DNA of 64,000 nt from Lachnospiraceae bacterium NE2001 (GTDB taxonomy: Bacteria; Bacillota; Clostridia; Lachnospirales; Lachnospiraceae). The stretch is taken from the NCBI GenBank assembly GCA_900110635.1, contig FOEK01000016.1, positions 1-64,000 on the forward strand, read 5' to 3'. Below are positions 35,111-43,305 of this stretch, piece by piece. The translations under genes were made by a program, and so were the position numbers. The notes under the pieces were generated by a model. That model did no database searches, was not told the DNA's origin, and was given only the letters and a program-made list of their open reading frames with translations. The first letter of the stretch is position 1. The number at the start of each line of letters is the position of its first letter.

Positions 35111-37309
35111 ATGACTAGAAGAAAAGCAGTATTTGCAATTAACTGGATGGAAGTTGAAGCACTGACACAGGCAAGACACGATAATCCTCACCATTTACTT
35201 GGAATACACGAGTGCATTGATGATGTTTTCGTAAATGTTTACCTTCCAGATGCGAAGGTAGTTAAAATAACTGACATTTTAGAGGGAAAGACCTATTCCC
35301 TCACGTCTGAAAGATACGACGGTTTCTTTTCTATAAGGCTGAAGGACAAGTCTGAGTTCGAGTACAGAGTTAAGGCTAAGTTCCTGGACGGTCACGAAGA
35401 GTCATTTATCGATCCTTATACATTTGATCCTGTAATAGATCCAGTGGATATATGCGATTTCAATGAAGGTCTCCACTACAACATATATGAGAAGCTGGGT
35501 TCACATCCTATGGAGGTGGACGGTGTTCTTGGTACACTCTTCGCAGTTTGGGCGCCAAATGCAGAGCGTGTATCAGTTGTGGGTAACTTCAATAACTGGG
35601 ATGGCCGCCGTTATCAGATGAGAAAGCTTGATTATTCAGGCATCTTCGAACTGTTCATCCCTGGTGATTTTGAGGATGAAATATATAAATACGAGATAAG
35701 AGCTAAGTCCGGCGATGTATTTATGAAGAGCGATCCTTATGCAGTCTGCTCCGAGATCAGACCTGCAAATGCATCCCGCGTCACAAAGCTTGACTATAAA
35801 TGGGGCGACTCTCAGTGGATGTCCAGCAGGGACAAGAAGAGTCTTTCAGAAAAACCAATGAATATCTATGAGGTTCATCTTGGTTCCTGGAAGAGACCTG
35901 ACGATGGAAGAGAGTTCCTGAACTATCGCGAGATAGCAAGGGCTATGGCTAAATATATGAAGGATATGGGCTACACTCACGTTGAGCTCATGCCGATCAT
36001 GGAGCATCCTTACGATCCTTCCTGGGGCTATCAGGTGACAGGTTACTATGCACCAACCTCACGCTATGGCAAGCCTACTGATTTTATGTACTTTGTAGAC
36101 TATATGCATGAGCAGGGCATCGGTGTAATTATGGACTGGGTGCCTGCACATTTCCCTAAGGATGAGCACGGTCTCGGACGTTTTGATGGTACACCTCTCT
36201 ATGAAAATGCAGATCCTCTCAGAGGTGAGCATCCACATTGGGGTACATATATATTTGATTATGGCAGAAATGAAGTTCGTAACTTCCTGATCGCCAACGC
36301 ACTTTACTGGGCTGACAAATACCACGTTGATGGTATCAGAATGGACGCTGTTGCATCTATGCTGTATCTTGACTATGGTCGTCAGGGCGGTGAGTGGCGT
36401 CCAAATAAGTTTGGTGGAAATGAAAATCTTGAGGCGGTAGAGTTCATTAAGGAACTTAACTCTAAGATGAACGAGCTGTATCCAGAGGTTATGATGATAG
36501 CAGAGGAGTCAACAGCTTGGCCTATGATGACTCACAAGGTTGCAGAGGGTGGCCTTGGCTTTGACCTGAAATGGAATATGGGCTGGATGAATGACTTCCT
36601 GAAATACATCAGCCTGGATCCGCTTTATAGAAAGTATCATCACAACGAGCTTACATTTAGCATGGTTTATGCCTTCAGTGAGAACTTCATCCTGGTTCTT
36701 TCCCACGATGAGGTGGTTCACGAGAAGCGTTCTATGATAGAAAAAATGCCTGGTGGTTACGAGGATAAGTTCTCAAATCTTCGTACTGCTTACGGCTTTA
36801 TGGCTACACATCCTGGCAAGAAGCTGCTCTTTATGGGACAGGAGTTTGCCCAGATGAAGGAGTTCAATGAGTCAGAAGAGCTTGACTGGTCACTTTTCGA
36901 GTTCGATGCTCACAACTGTATCCGTGATTACGTGAAGGAGCTTAACAAGCTGTATCTTACAGAACCTGCACTTTTCGAGAAGGATAATGATCCAGATGGC
37001 TTTGCTTGGATAAATGCAAATGATGCCAACAGGTCTATTATCTCATTTGAAAGACGCGGCAAGAAGAAAGAGGATACACTGCTTATTATCTGCAACTTTA
37101 CTCCTATAGATGCAAAGCAGTACAAGCTGGCAGTTCCAGAGGCAGGCAAATGGAAGGAAATCTTCTCCAGTGATCTGGCGAAGTTCGGTGGCGAGGGTCA
37201 CAACAACAAGACTGTAAAACAGTCAAAAGCTGGTAAGGTGGACGACAGGGACAACTTTATATCCATCACCGTCCCAGCCCTCTCCATTTCAATCTTTAAA
37301 AAGAAATAA
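35111..37309 (+). CDS. glgB: 1,4-alpha-glucan branching enzyme
   Basis: 732 aa GH13 enzyme that adds alpha-1,6 branches to glycogen. Residues 1-110 and about 125-220 form two CBM48-like modules (GTLFAVWAPNAERVSVVGNFNNWDGR). The barrel follows with GYQVTGYYAPTSRYG, the nucleophile region GIRMDAVASMLYLDY, the acid/base MIAEEST and the LSHDEVVH block. It has a full-length N-terminal part, like E. coli GlgB. No other glg gene is adjacent, so it stands alone under its own promoter. Confidence 0.96.
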   Translation: MTRRKAVFAINWMEVEALTQARHDNPHHLLGIHECIDDVFVNVYLPDAKVVKITDILEGKTYSLTSERYDGFFSIRLKDKSEFEYRVKAKFLDGHEESFIDPYTFDPVIDPVDICDFNEGLHYNIYEKLGSHPMEVDGVLGTLFAVWAPNAERVSVVGNFNNWDGRRYQMRKLDYSGIFELFIPGDFEDEIYKYEIRAKSGDVFMKSDPYAVCSEIRPANASRVTKLDYKWGDSQWMSSRDKKSLSEKPMNIYEVHLGSWKRPDDGREFLNYREIARAMAKYMKDMGYTHVELMPIMEHPYDPSWGYQVTGYYAPTSRYGKPTDFMYFVDYMHEQGIGVIMDWVPAHFPKDEHGLGRFDGTPLYENADPLRGEHPHWGTYIFDYGRNEVRNFLIANALYWADKYHVDGIRMDAVASMLYLDYGRQGGEWRPNKFGGNENLEAVEFIKELNSKMNELYPEVMMIAEESTAWPMMTHKVAEGGLGFDLKWNMGWMNDFLKYISLDPLYRKYHHNELTFSMVYAFSENFILVLSHDEVVHEKRSMIEKMPGGYEDKFSNLRTAYGFMATHPGKKLLFMGQEFAQMKEFNESEELDWSLFEFDAHNCIRDYVKELNKLYLTEPALFEKDNDPDGFAWINANDANRSIISFERRGKKKEDTLLIICNFTPIDAKQYKLAVPEAGKWKEIFSSDLAKFGGEGHNNKTVKQSKAGKVDDRDNFISITVPALSISIFKKK

Positions 37310-37313
37310 AACC

Positions 37314-37374
37314 ACCAACTGGGGACGGTTCTCAATTGTTGATATCAACAGATGGGGACGGTTCTCAAATGGTT
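37314..37374. repeat. repeat family B, copy 2 (tandem pair)
   Basis: Two cores GGGGACGGTTCTCA (37321 and 37355 onwards) separated by TTGATATCAA, between glgB and the G3E GTPase gene. Orientation is opposite to the copies at 6094, 41984 and 49687. Confidence 0.75.
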
Positions 37375-37391
37375 ATATGGAGGAAAAGAAG

Positions 37392-38636
37392 ATGACAAAG
37401 ATAGATATTATTTCTGGTTTCCTAGGTGCCGGAAAGACAACGCTTATCAAGAAGCTTATTGGTGAAGCTTACAAAAATGAGCAGGTAGTGCTTATCGAAA
37501 ATGAGTTCGGTGAGATCGGTATTGACGGAGGCTTCCTTAAGGATGCCGGTGTCAATATTACTGAAATGAGCCAGGGCTGCATCTGCTGCTCACTGGTTGG
37601 TGATTTCGGCGAAGCTCTTAAGCAGGTTGTAAATGACTACAATCCTGACAGAGTTATAATCGAGCCATCTGGCGTTGGCAAGCTCAGCGACGTTATCAAG
37701 GCTATTCAGAAGGCATCTGAAAATGTTGAGATCGCCCTTAACAGTGCAACAACTGTTGTTGATGTATCCAAGGCAAAGATGTATATCAAGAACTTTGGTG
37801 AGTTCTTCCTGAATCAGATAGAGGCTTGTGGAACAGTTGTTCTCAGCCGTACACAGAACGTTGACGAGGACAAGCTTCTTACAGCAGTTGAGCTTATTAG
37901 AGAGCATAATGCTGAGGCAAGGATCATCACAACTCCTTGGGATGATATTACTGGTGAGATAATTCTCGATGCAATGGAGCATTCTTCATCCATCGAAGAT
38001 ATAATGAAGAACTTCAAATATGATCCTGCGGTTGACGACGAGGATGAGCACGAGCATCATCACCACCATCACGACCACGATGATGACGACGATGAGGAAG
38101 AACACGAGCATCATCATCACCATCACGACGACGATGATGACGATGATGACGAGGATGAACACGAGCATCATCACCATCTTGACCACGATGATGACGACGA
38201 TGATGAACACGAGCATCATCATCACCATCACGACGACGATGATGACGATGATGACGAGGATGAACACGAGCATCATCATCACGAGCATCATTATGATGAG
38301 AACGGTGTATGCAGCTGCGGTCATCACCACCATCATCACCACGGTCACGATGCTGATGAAGTATTTACAAGCTGGGGCAAGGAGACTGCTCACAAGTACA
38401 GCGCTGAAGAACTGAAGGTTATCCTTGACAAGTTAGCTGTAGAAGAGGACAACGAGTTTGGTATAATCCTTCGTGCCAAGGGCATCGTTCCTGATAAGGA
38501 CGGCAACTGGCAGGAGTTCGACCTGGTACCAGGCGAGTATGAGATAAGAGAGGGTTCACCTGACTATACAGGTAAGCTCTGCGTCATTGGCAGCAAGCTT
38601 GACGAAGCAAAGATTGCCGAGTTATTTGGACTATAA
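37392..38636 (+). CDS. G3E GTPase (CobW/COG0523) with a large His/Asp metal-binding repeat
   Basis: 414 aa. Walker A GFLGAGKTT lies at residues 9-17, the COG0523 metal motif CxCC as GCICCSLVGDF near 60-70, and IEPSGVG next. Between the GTPase and C-terminal CobW domains, residues about 217-325 are almost only His, Asp and Glu in alternating blocks of six to seven His and eight Asp, ending with a CSCG and another His run. C-terminal domain FTSWGKET to KIAELFGL is normal. These GTPases load Zn, Ni or Co onto targets; the repeat could store many metal ions. ATG 37392 follows GGAGG; the ATG at 37377 precedes it. A second G3E gene follows. Confidence 0.9.
   Translation: MTKIDIISGFLGAGKTTLIKKLIGEAYKNEQVVLIENEFGEIGIDGGFLKDAGVNITEMSQGCICCSLVGDFGEALKQVVNDYNPDRVIIEPSGVGKLSDVIKAIQKASENVEIALNSATTVVDVSKAKMYIKNFGEFFLNQIEACGTVVLSRTQNVDEDKLLTAVELIREHNAEARIITTPWDDITGEIILDAMEHSSSIEDIMKNFKYDPAVDDEDEHEHHHHHHDHDDDDDEEEHEHHHHHHDDDDDDDDEDEHEHHHHLDHDDDDDDEHEHHHHHHDDDDDDDDEDEHEHHHHEHHYDENGVCSCGHHHHHHHGHDADEVFTSWGKETAHKYSAEELKVILDKLAVEEDNEFGIILRAKGIVPDKDGNWQEFDLVPGEYEIREGSPDYTGKLCVIGSKLDEAKIAELFGL
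38040..38345. repeat. His/Asp-coding tandem repeat
   Basis: A unit of about 57 bp (GAACACGAGCATCATCATCA then GAC/GAT codons) occurs as exact copies starting near 38100 and 38205, with shortened variants before, between and after. It is in frame within the G3E GTPase gene and must vary easily in length. Confidence 0.85.
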
Positions 38637-38645
38637 TAATAAAAT

Positions 38646-38684
38646 GTGACACTTTTTGCCTGGTTCATAAAGTGTCACTTTTTT
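38646..38684 (+). terminator. terminator or attenuator between the two G3E genes
   Basis: GTGACACTTT pairs perfectly with AAAGTGTCAC around TTTGCCTGGTTCAT, followed by TTTTTT. The T-tract ends only 19 bp before the next start codon, which leaves little space for a separate promoter. Confidence 0.8.
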
Positions 38685-38703
38685 AGAGAAAGAGGTTAGT
38701 GAT

Positions 38704-39666
38704 ATGTTTAATAAAGAACCGAAGGAAATCCCGGTTTATGTCTTTATGGGATTTCTGGGCAGTGGTAAGACAACATTTGCAATAGATACACTTCTCCGTC
38801 AGGGATTCACTGAGAGTACGCCAACACTTCTTCTGGCATTTGAGGATGGTGAAGTAGAGTACGACACAAAGGAGCTGGAGAAGGAGAACATCCATCTGGA
38901 GATCATCTCTGATGAAGAGTTTACTTCGGAGAAGCTTCTTGAGCTTGGAAGAAAGTATAATCCTGAAAATGTAATAGTAGAGTACAACGGTATGTGGGAG
39001 CTGGACCGTCTTTTCAGGGTGAAGGTTCCACAGGGCTGGACTGTAGTTCAGGTTATTTCCTTCGTTGATGCGACAACATTTGACGTGTATGTAAATAATA
39101 TGAAGAAGATAATGATGGATCAGCTGAGAAATGCTGATATGATCATCTTCAATCGTTGTGACGAGAACACAAAGACCGCCGAGTATCGCAGGAGCATCCG
39201 TGCTGTGAACAGACGTGCACAGGTGATCTTCGAGGATAAGGAGGGCAAGCCTCTGGATACTGCAGATGAGGTTGTGCTTCCTTATGATCTGGATGGTGAT
39301 ACCATAGAGCTTGGCGAGGAGGATTTCGGTCTCTTCTATATCGATGCTGCAGATAACCCTGACAAGTATCTTGGCAAGAAGATCAAGTTCAAGGCTCAGG
39401 CTCACAGACCTTCAAATTATAAGGAAAATGAGTTCGTTCCTGGCCGTTTTGCTATGACCTGCTGTGCAGATGATATAGCATTTATAGGTTTCAAAACCTA
39501 CTACAAGGGTGCAAAGACTCTGAACGATAGAGACTGGATCATAGTTGAGGGCACCATCAAGAAGGAGTTCTATCCAGAGTTTCAGGGCGAGGGACCTGTT
39601 ATCTATGCTGACAGCGTATCCATGACTGGACCTGCGGCAGATGACTTAGTATATTTCAACTACTAA
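38704..39666 (+). CDS. G3E GTPase fused to a YcgQ/DUF1980-like domain
   Basis: 320 aa. N-terminal P-loop GFLGSGKTT (residues 16-24) and FNRCDEN as the NKxD equivalent mark a CobW-type GTPase, but there is no CxCC motif and no CobW C-terminal domain. Residues about 215-320 instead resemble the C-terminal domain of YcgQ (TIGR03943/DUF1980): DNPDKYLGKKIKFKAQA, RFAMTCCADDIAFIGF, DWIIVEGTI. In Bacillus, ycgQ-ycgR are zinc-regulated, so a zinc role is plausible. GAGG precedes the ATG. A metal-handling pair with the upstream GTPase is inferred. Confidence 0.85.
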   Translation: MFNKEPKEIPVYVFMGFLGSGKTTFAIDTLLRQGFTESTPTLLLAFEDGEVEYDTKELEKENIHLEIISDEEFTSEKLLELGRKYNPENVIVEYNGMWELDRLFRVKVPQGWTVVQVISFVDATTFDVYVNNMKKIMMDQLRNADMIIFNRCDENTKTAEYRRSIRAVNRRAQVIFEDKEGKPLDTADEVVLPYDLDGDTIELGEEDFGLFYIDAADNPDKYLGKKIKFKAQAHRPSNYKENEFVPGRFAMTCCADDIAFIGFKTYYKGAKTLNDRDWIIVEGTIKKEFYPEFQGEGPVIYADSVSMTGPAADDLVYFNY

Positions 39667-39753
39667 GAGAAGGCTAAGGAAAACTTAGTAATAAAGAGAA
39701 GGCTAAGGAAAACATAGCAACAAAGAAATGACTTAGTATATTTTAGCTACTTA
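39666..39753. repeat. 29-bp direct repeat and copied gene end
   Basis: AGAGAAGGCTAAGGAAAAC begins two 29-bp units (39666-39694, 39695-39723). Next, 39728-39753 nearly copies the last 26 bases of the GTPase gene (39641-39666); the offset of 87 bp equals three units. A local duplication has taken place at the 3' end of the gene. Confidence 0.7.
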
Positions 39754-39905
39754 GTCAGTTGGTATGATGAGATTTATCCTGTCATAAATCATTTAAATGG
39801 TTTACATAAGTTTTTGATGTCGATTTTAATGTCAGTTTTTATTTTCTTTTTGAAGGATGGAGATTAAAAACTGGCATTTTTATTTGTTACTATTCATAGG
39901 GTAAG

Positions 39906-40175
39906 AAAAAGCAACAAAAATAAAGAAATAGGCGAAAAATGTTGCTGAAACCTCCGAAAATAAGCAGAATTAAAGAGGGAAAAGCAACACAAATAAAGAA
40001 ATAGGCAAAAAATGTTGCTGAAGCCTCTAAAAATAAGCAGGATCAAAGAGGGAAAAGCAACAAAACCAAGCAAAAAGGGAGAAAATGTTGCTGAAGCCTC
40101 TAATAATAAGCAGAAATAAAGGAAAAAAAGCAACAAAAATATGAAAAAAGCAAAAATTGTTGCCGAAAGAATAAG
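39906..40175. repeat. 73-bp tandem repeat with GCAACA/TGTTGCT hairpins, four copies
   Basis: GCAACA arms begin at 39911, 39984, 40057 and 40130, exactly 73 bp apart. The complementary TGTTGCT arms follow at 39940, 40013, 40086 and 40158. The loop (about 22 nt) is polypurine (AAATAAAGAAATAGGCG). Between hairpins lies GAAGCCTCTAAAAATAAGCAG and an AAAGAGGGA stretch. A fifth copy is at the start of the window. Confidence 0.85.
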
Positions 40176-40227
40176 AATTAAGGACTTGACCTAAGACACT
40201 GAATTGTAACCTATATTTAAGGATAAG

Positions 40228-40372
40228 GATGAAATAAAAAATATTCAGGATGACAATTCAGAATATTCAGGATGCCAATTTAGAATATTCAGGATGCCAA
40301 TTTAGAATATTCTGGATGATATTTTAAATATTTAGGATGACATTTTAAAATATTCAGGATGAAATAAAAAAA
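40228..40372. repeat. 22-bp iteron-like direct repeats, six to seven copies
   Basis: ATATTCAGGATG blocks start at 40241, 40263, 40285, 40307, 40328 and 40350 (spacing 22, 22, 22, 21, 22), about two helical turns. The array begins and ends with GGATGAAATAAAAAA. It lies 70 bp upstream of the comM start and could be a protein-binding array. Confidence 0.85.
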
Positions 40373-40440
40373 TAAGGTTGCATATTTATGCCAATGTCAT
40401 TACAATATCTTCACAAACCCTAAAACCACCCGGTTTTATT

Positions 40441-41985
40441 ATGTACAGTAAAGTAAATAGCGGTACAACCCTGGGCATAGACGGAATGCTGATCTCCGTT
40501 GAAACTGATCTCAGTCAGGGGCTCCCAGGGATGAGTCTAGTAGGTTATCTTGCGTCCTCCGTCAAGGAGGCTGGCGAGAGAGTTCGTTCTGCACTGAAGA
40601 ACTCAGGCATAGCGATTCCATCGCGCAGGATAACTGTCAATCTATCGCCGGCAGACCTCCGTAAGGATGGGGCGGGCTTCGATCTGGCCATTGCCGTCGG
40701 CATTATCATTTCATTAGAAATAATCCCAATATCAGAAAGTTTATATGAAGATTTCCAGCGGACACTCTTTTTGGGTGAGCTGAGCCTTGACGGAAGGGTG
40801 CTGCCCGCAAGTGGCGTGTTACCCATAGTTGACCATGCCGTGAAACAGGGCATAAACCGCGTTGTAATACCCATGGAAAATGCCCCTGAGGCTTCTATTA
40901 TTCGTGATGTGAGCATATATCCCGTCAGCTGTGTGGAGGATATCCTGAGTATCATTATTAGTGACAAATGGCCCACCCCTTTTGACAGTCAGGAGTGGAA
41001 CAGTTCTGATGCTGCGAGCTGTGAATGTGACCTGGCGGATATCCGGGGACAGGAGACCATGAAGCGTGGGGTTATGATCGCGGTGGCAGGATTTCACAAC
41101 ATCCTTATGACTGGTGCAGCGGGCTCTGGTAAGTCTATGATCGCCAAATGCATTCCGGGGATTATGCCGCCTCTCAGCTACGAGGAGTCAATGGAGCTGA
41201 CAAAGATATATAGTGTGGCTGGTCTCACTAGCAGGGATAAGAGTTATATAACCCGTCGTCCCTTCAGAAGTCCTGGGCAGAACGTATCTCAGGTGGCTCT
41301 CCTCGGAGGCGGCGCATCCCCCAGGCCTGGAGAGGTAAGCCTTGCGAGCGGTGGTGTTCTTTTTCTCGATGAGTTTCCCGAGTTTCCCCGTGCAGTAATT
41401 GAGAGTCTTCGTCAGCCCATGGAGGATAAAAAGGTCCGGGTCGCAAGAGTGAAGGCATCATATACATTTCCAGCAAGATTTATGCTTGTCTCAGCGAGAA
41501 ATAACTGTCCCTGTGGTTTCTTTCCTGACAGAAAGCGGTGCCACTGTACAGCCAGCGAGATAAACCATTATCAGAATAAGATAAGTCATCCGATTATGGA
41601 TCGAATCGATATACGTCTCGAGATAAATCCTGTTTCTTATGCGGATCTTTTTTGTGCAAACAAGGGCATGTCCTCCAGCGAGGCCAGGGAGCGTATTATG
41701 ATCGCCCGGGCGCGGCAGGAGAGACGCTTCAAAGATGAAGACTTTGTCTTTAATTCCGAGATACCCCAGGGCAAAATGGCGCAGTACATACATATCGGTG
41801 ACAAAGAACAGAAGCTGATCCAGGAACGTTTCGAAAGGAGCGACATGTCAGCCCGGGGCTACTACCGGGTGCTGAAGTTGGTTCGAACTATCGCCGACGT
41901 GGAAGACCGAGACAACATAACAGAACAAGACATCGAAGAAGCAATGTTCTTCCGCAACGAAAACGAAAACACCAAATGGCTATAA
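40441..41985 (+). CDS. comM: ComM/YifB family Mg-chelatase-like AAA+ ATPase
   Basis: 515 aa. An N-terminal Lon-like domain (MYSKVNSGTTLGIDGMLISVE, LPGMSLVGYL) is followed by the AAA+ module with Walker A GAAGSGKSM and Walker B LFLDEFPEF, then a zinc-like CxC cluster NNCPCGFFPDRKRCHC and the C-terminal helical domain. ComM drives branch migration during natural transformation; dprA follows. The frame opens at TTG 40378, but homologues begin at MYSKV. Neither start has a good ribosome site, and AAAACC-ACCC-GGTTTT forms a hairpin just before ATG 40441. Confidence 0.9.
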   Translation: MYSKVNSGTTLGIDGMLISVETDLSQGLPGMSLVGYLASSVKEAGERVRSALKNSGIAIPSRRITVNLSPADLRKDGAGFDLAIAVGIIISLEIIPISESLYEDFQRTLFLGELSLDGRVLPASGVLPIVDHAVKQGINRVVIPMENAPEASIIRDVSIYPVSCVEDILSIIISDKWPTPFDSQEWNSSDAASCECDLADIRGQETMKRGVMIAVAGFHNILMTGAAGSGKSMIAKCIPGIMPPLSYEESMELTKIYSVAGLTSRDKSYITRRPFRSPGQNVSQVALLGGGASPRPGEVSLASGGVLFLDEFPEFPRAVIESLRQPMEDKKVRVARVKASYTFPARFMLVSARNNCPCGFFPDRKRCHCTASEINHYQNKISHPIMDRIDIRLEINPVSYADLFCANKGMSSSEARERIMIARARQERRFKDEDFVFNSEIPQGKMAQYIHIGDKEQKLIQERFERSDMSARGYYRVLKLVRTIADVEDRDNITEQDIEEAMFFRNENENTKWL

Positions 41986-42012
41986 AGACAGAGAACCGTC
42001 CCCAGTCTTTGA
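41984..42012. repeat. repeat family B, copy 3
   Basis: AAAGAC(A)GAGAACCGTCCCC(A)GTCTTT overlaps the last base of the comM stop region and ends just before the AGGAG site of dprA. Confidence 0.75.
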
Positions 42013-42026
42013 AAGGAGTGAGTGAA

Positions 42027-43187
42027 ATGATTTTAGATAGAATAACGAGTGATGAGAAGGAGCAGATGCAGGTGGCCTACAGGTATTTAAACCATCTGAG
42101 GACAACGAAGGCTGACAAGCTGTGGGTGTTGGTAAATGCATTTGGCTCGCCAATAGATGCACTGGATGCGATGTATAAGCAGGAAAAGGTGCTGGATGGT
42201 CTGGTTGAGGCAGGCGCTCTAAAGGGCGAGACCCGCGACGAGATAATGAATGATGATCTGGAAAAATGGTATGAATGGAGCATTCGCACGTTGGAGGAGA
42301 GGCGTATTGGGTGCGTTACTCCGGTGGATGCAAGGTACCCTTCGAGGCTTCAGGATCTGCCGGATAAACCTCTGGCATTATATTACAGGGGCAATATAAA
42401 GTTGAGCGAGAATCAGTTTACGCTTGGGGTGATAGGAAGCCGAAGGCCTACATTTTACGGGAAGGCTCAGGCTGAGCTTTTTGTAAATGAGCTGGCCGCC
42501 AGAGGGATGACCATAATTAGCGGTATGGCCTACGGAGTGGATGCCATATCTCACAAGGCAGCCATAGAGCGGGCTGGCAAGACCATTGCGGTTCTGGGAG
42601 GAAGTGTGGATATCTGTTATCCCCAGACCAATTTTGAGATTTACTCAGAAATGTGTGACAAGCATCTGGTTATCTCAGAGTACGAGCCTGAGGTTTCGCC
42701 CATCGGTATACATTTCCCAGAAAGGAACCGTATCATCAGCGGACTCTCGGATGGTCTTCTTGTTGTGGAAGCTGCCCAGAGAAGTGGGACAGTCATCACT
42801 GTGGACCGTGCCTTAGAACAGGGCAAAACTATATACGGTATTCCTGGCAGGGTAAATGATACCATGTCCAAGGGGGTTAACAGGATGATCAAGCAGGGGG
42901 CTATGCTGGTGGATAGTCCGTCGGATGTGATAGGCGACATTTTCGCTAATAGCTTTGAGGTAAAGAAACCCCATAAATATAGAAGAAAGAAGTTCGATGA
43001 CAGTATACTTCCGGTGTCCGAAAGGGAGGTTTTCAGAATGCTGGGAACGAATCCTACGCATATGGACGACATCATCCGAAGCAACAATATGCGGGTCGGA
43101 GATACGATCCATATCCTTGGCGAACTGGAAAACAAAGGCCTTATCGAATGCATAGAAAAAAGTTATTACATTCGTAAACAATACTAA
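42027..43187 (+). CDS. dprA: DNA-processing protein DprA
   Basis: 386 aa. The Rossmann-like DprA core is clear: GVIGSRRPTFYGK, IISGMAYGVDAISHKAA, VLGGSVDICYP, FPERNRIISGLSDGLLVVEA, GTVITVDRAL, GIPGRVNDTMSKGVNRMIKQGA. A winged-helix domain closes the protein (about 325-386). DprA loads RecA on incoming single strands during transformation. An in-frame ATG at 41976 inside comM lacks a site; AGGAG is eight bases before ATG 42027. Confidence 0.95.
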   Translation: MILDRITSDEKEQMQVAYRYLNHLRTTKADKLWVLVNAFGSPIDALDAMYKQEKVLDGLVEAGALKGETRDEIMNDDLEKWYEWSIRTLEERRIGCVTPVDARYPSRLQDLPDKPLALYYRGNIKLSENQFTLGVIGSRRPTFYGKAQAELFVNELAARGMTIISGMAYGVDAISHKAAIERAGKTIAVLGGSVDICYPQTNFEIYSEMCDKHLVISEYEPEVSPIGIHFPERNRIISGLSDGLLVVEAAQRSGTVITVDRALEQGKTIYGIPGRVNDTMSKGVNRMIKQGAMLVDSPSDVIGDIFANSFEVKKPHKYRRKKFDDSILPVSEREVFRMLGTNPTHMDDIIRSNNMRVGDTIHILGELENKGLIECIEKSYYIRKQY

Positions 43188-43215
43188 ATGTGCTCTTTCT
43201 ATTTGTAAAATCTGC

Positions 43216-43244
43216 TTGAAATATAAAAAAGAATGTTGTATATT
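43216..43244 (+). promoter_or_regulatory. topA promoter
   Basis: TTGAAA (43216-43221) and TATATT (43239-43244), 17 bp apart, 62 bp before the topA start. Confidence 0.55.
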
Positions 43245-43305
43245 ATCGATTCAGTTGACAGGGGAGTGGTTCATTTTGAGCCTTGACACACATTTGGAGG
43301 ACGTA

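Larger units (their letters stand above)
39667..40440 (+). other. 774-bp non-coding repeat region before comM
   Basis: No credible gene. It has the copied gene end, about 130 bp of AT-rich sequence without clear signals, the 73-bp hairpin array (39906-40175), about 50 bp of unassigned sequence, and the 22-bp array (40228-40372). The minus-strand frame at 39894-40136 is a translation of the repeats. Confidence 0.7.

Noticed and set aside
37986-38415. Frames on both strands over the His/Asp repeat
   Set aside because: Out-of-frame readings of CAT/GAT codons; the G3E GTPase frame continues through the region with good domains on both sides.
39894-40136. Minus-strand frame (80 codons, Phe/Leu-rich) over the 73-bp array
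   Set aside because: It is a reading of purine-rich repeats on the opposite strand, with no start signal.
39906-40372. CRISPR array
   Set aside because: Units are contiguous and related throughout with no unique spacers, and no cas genes are nearby.
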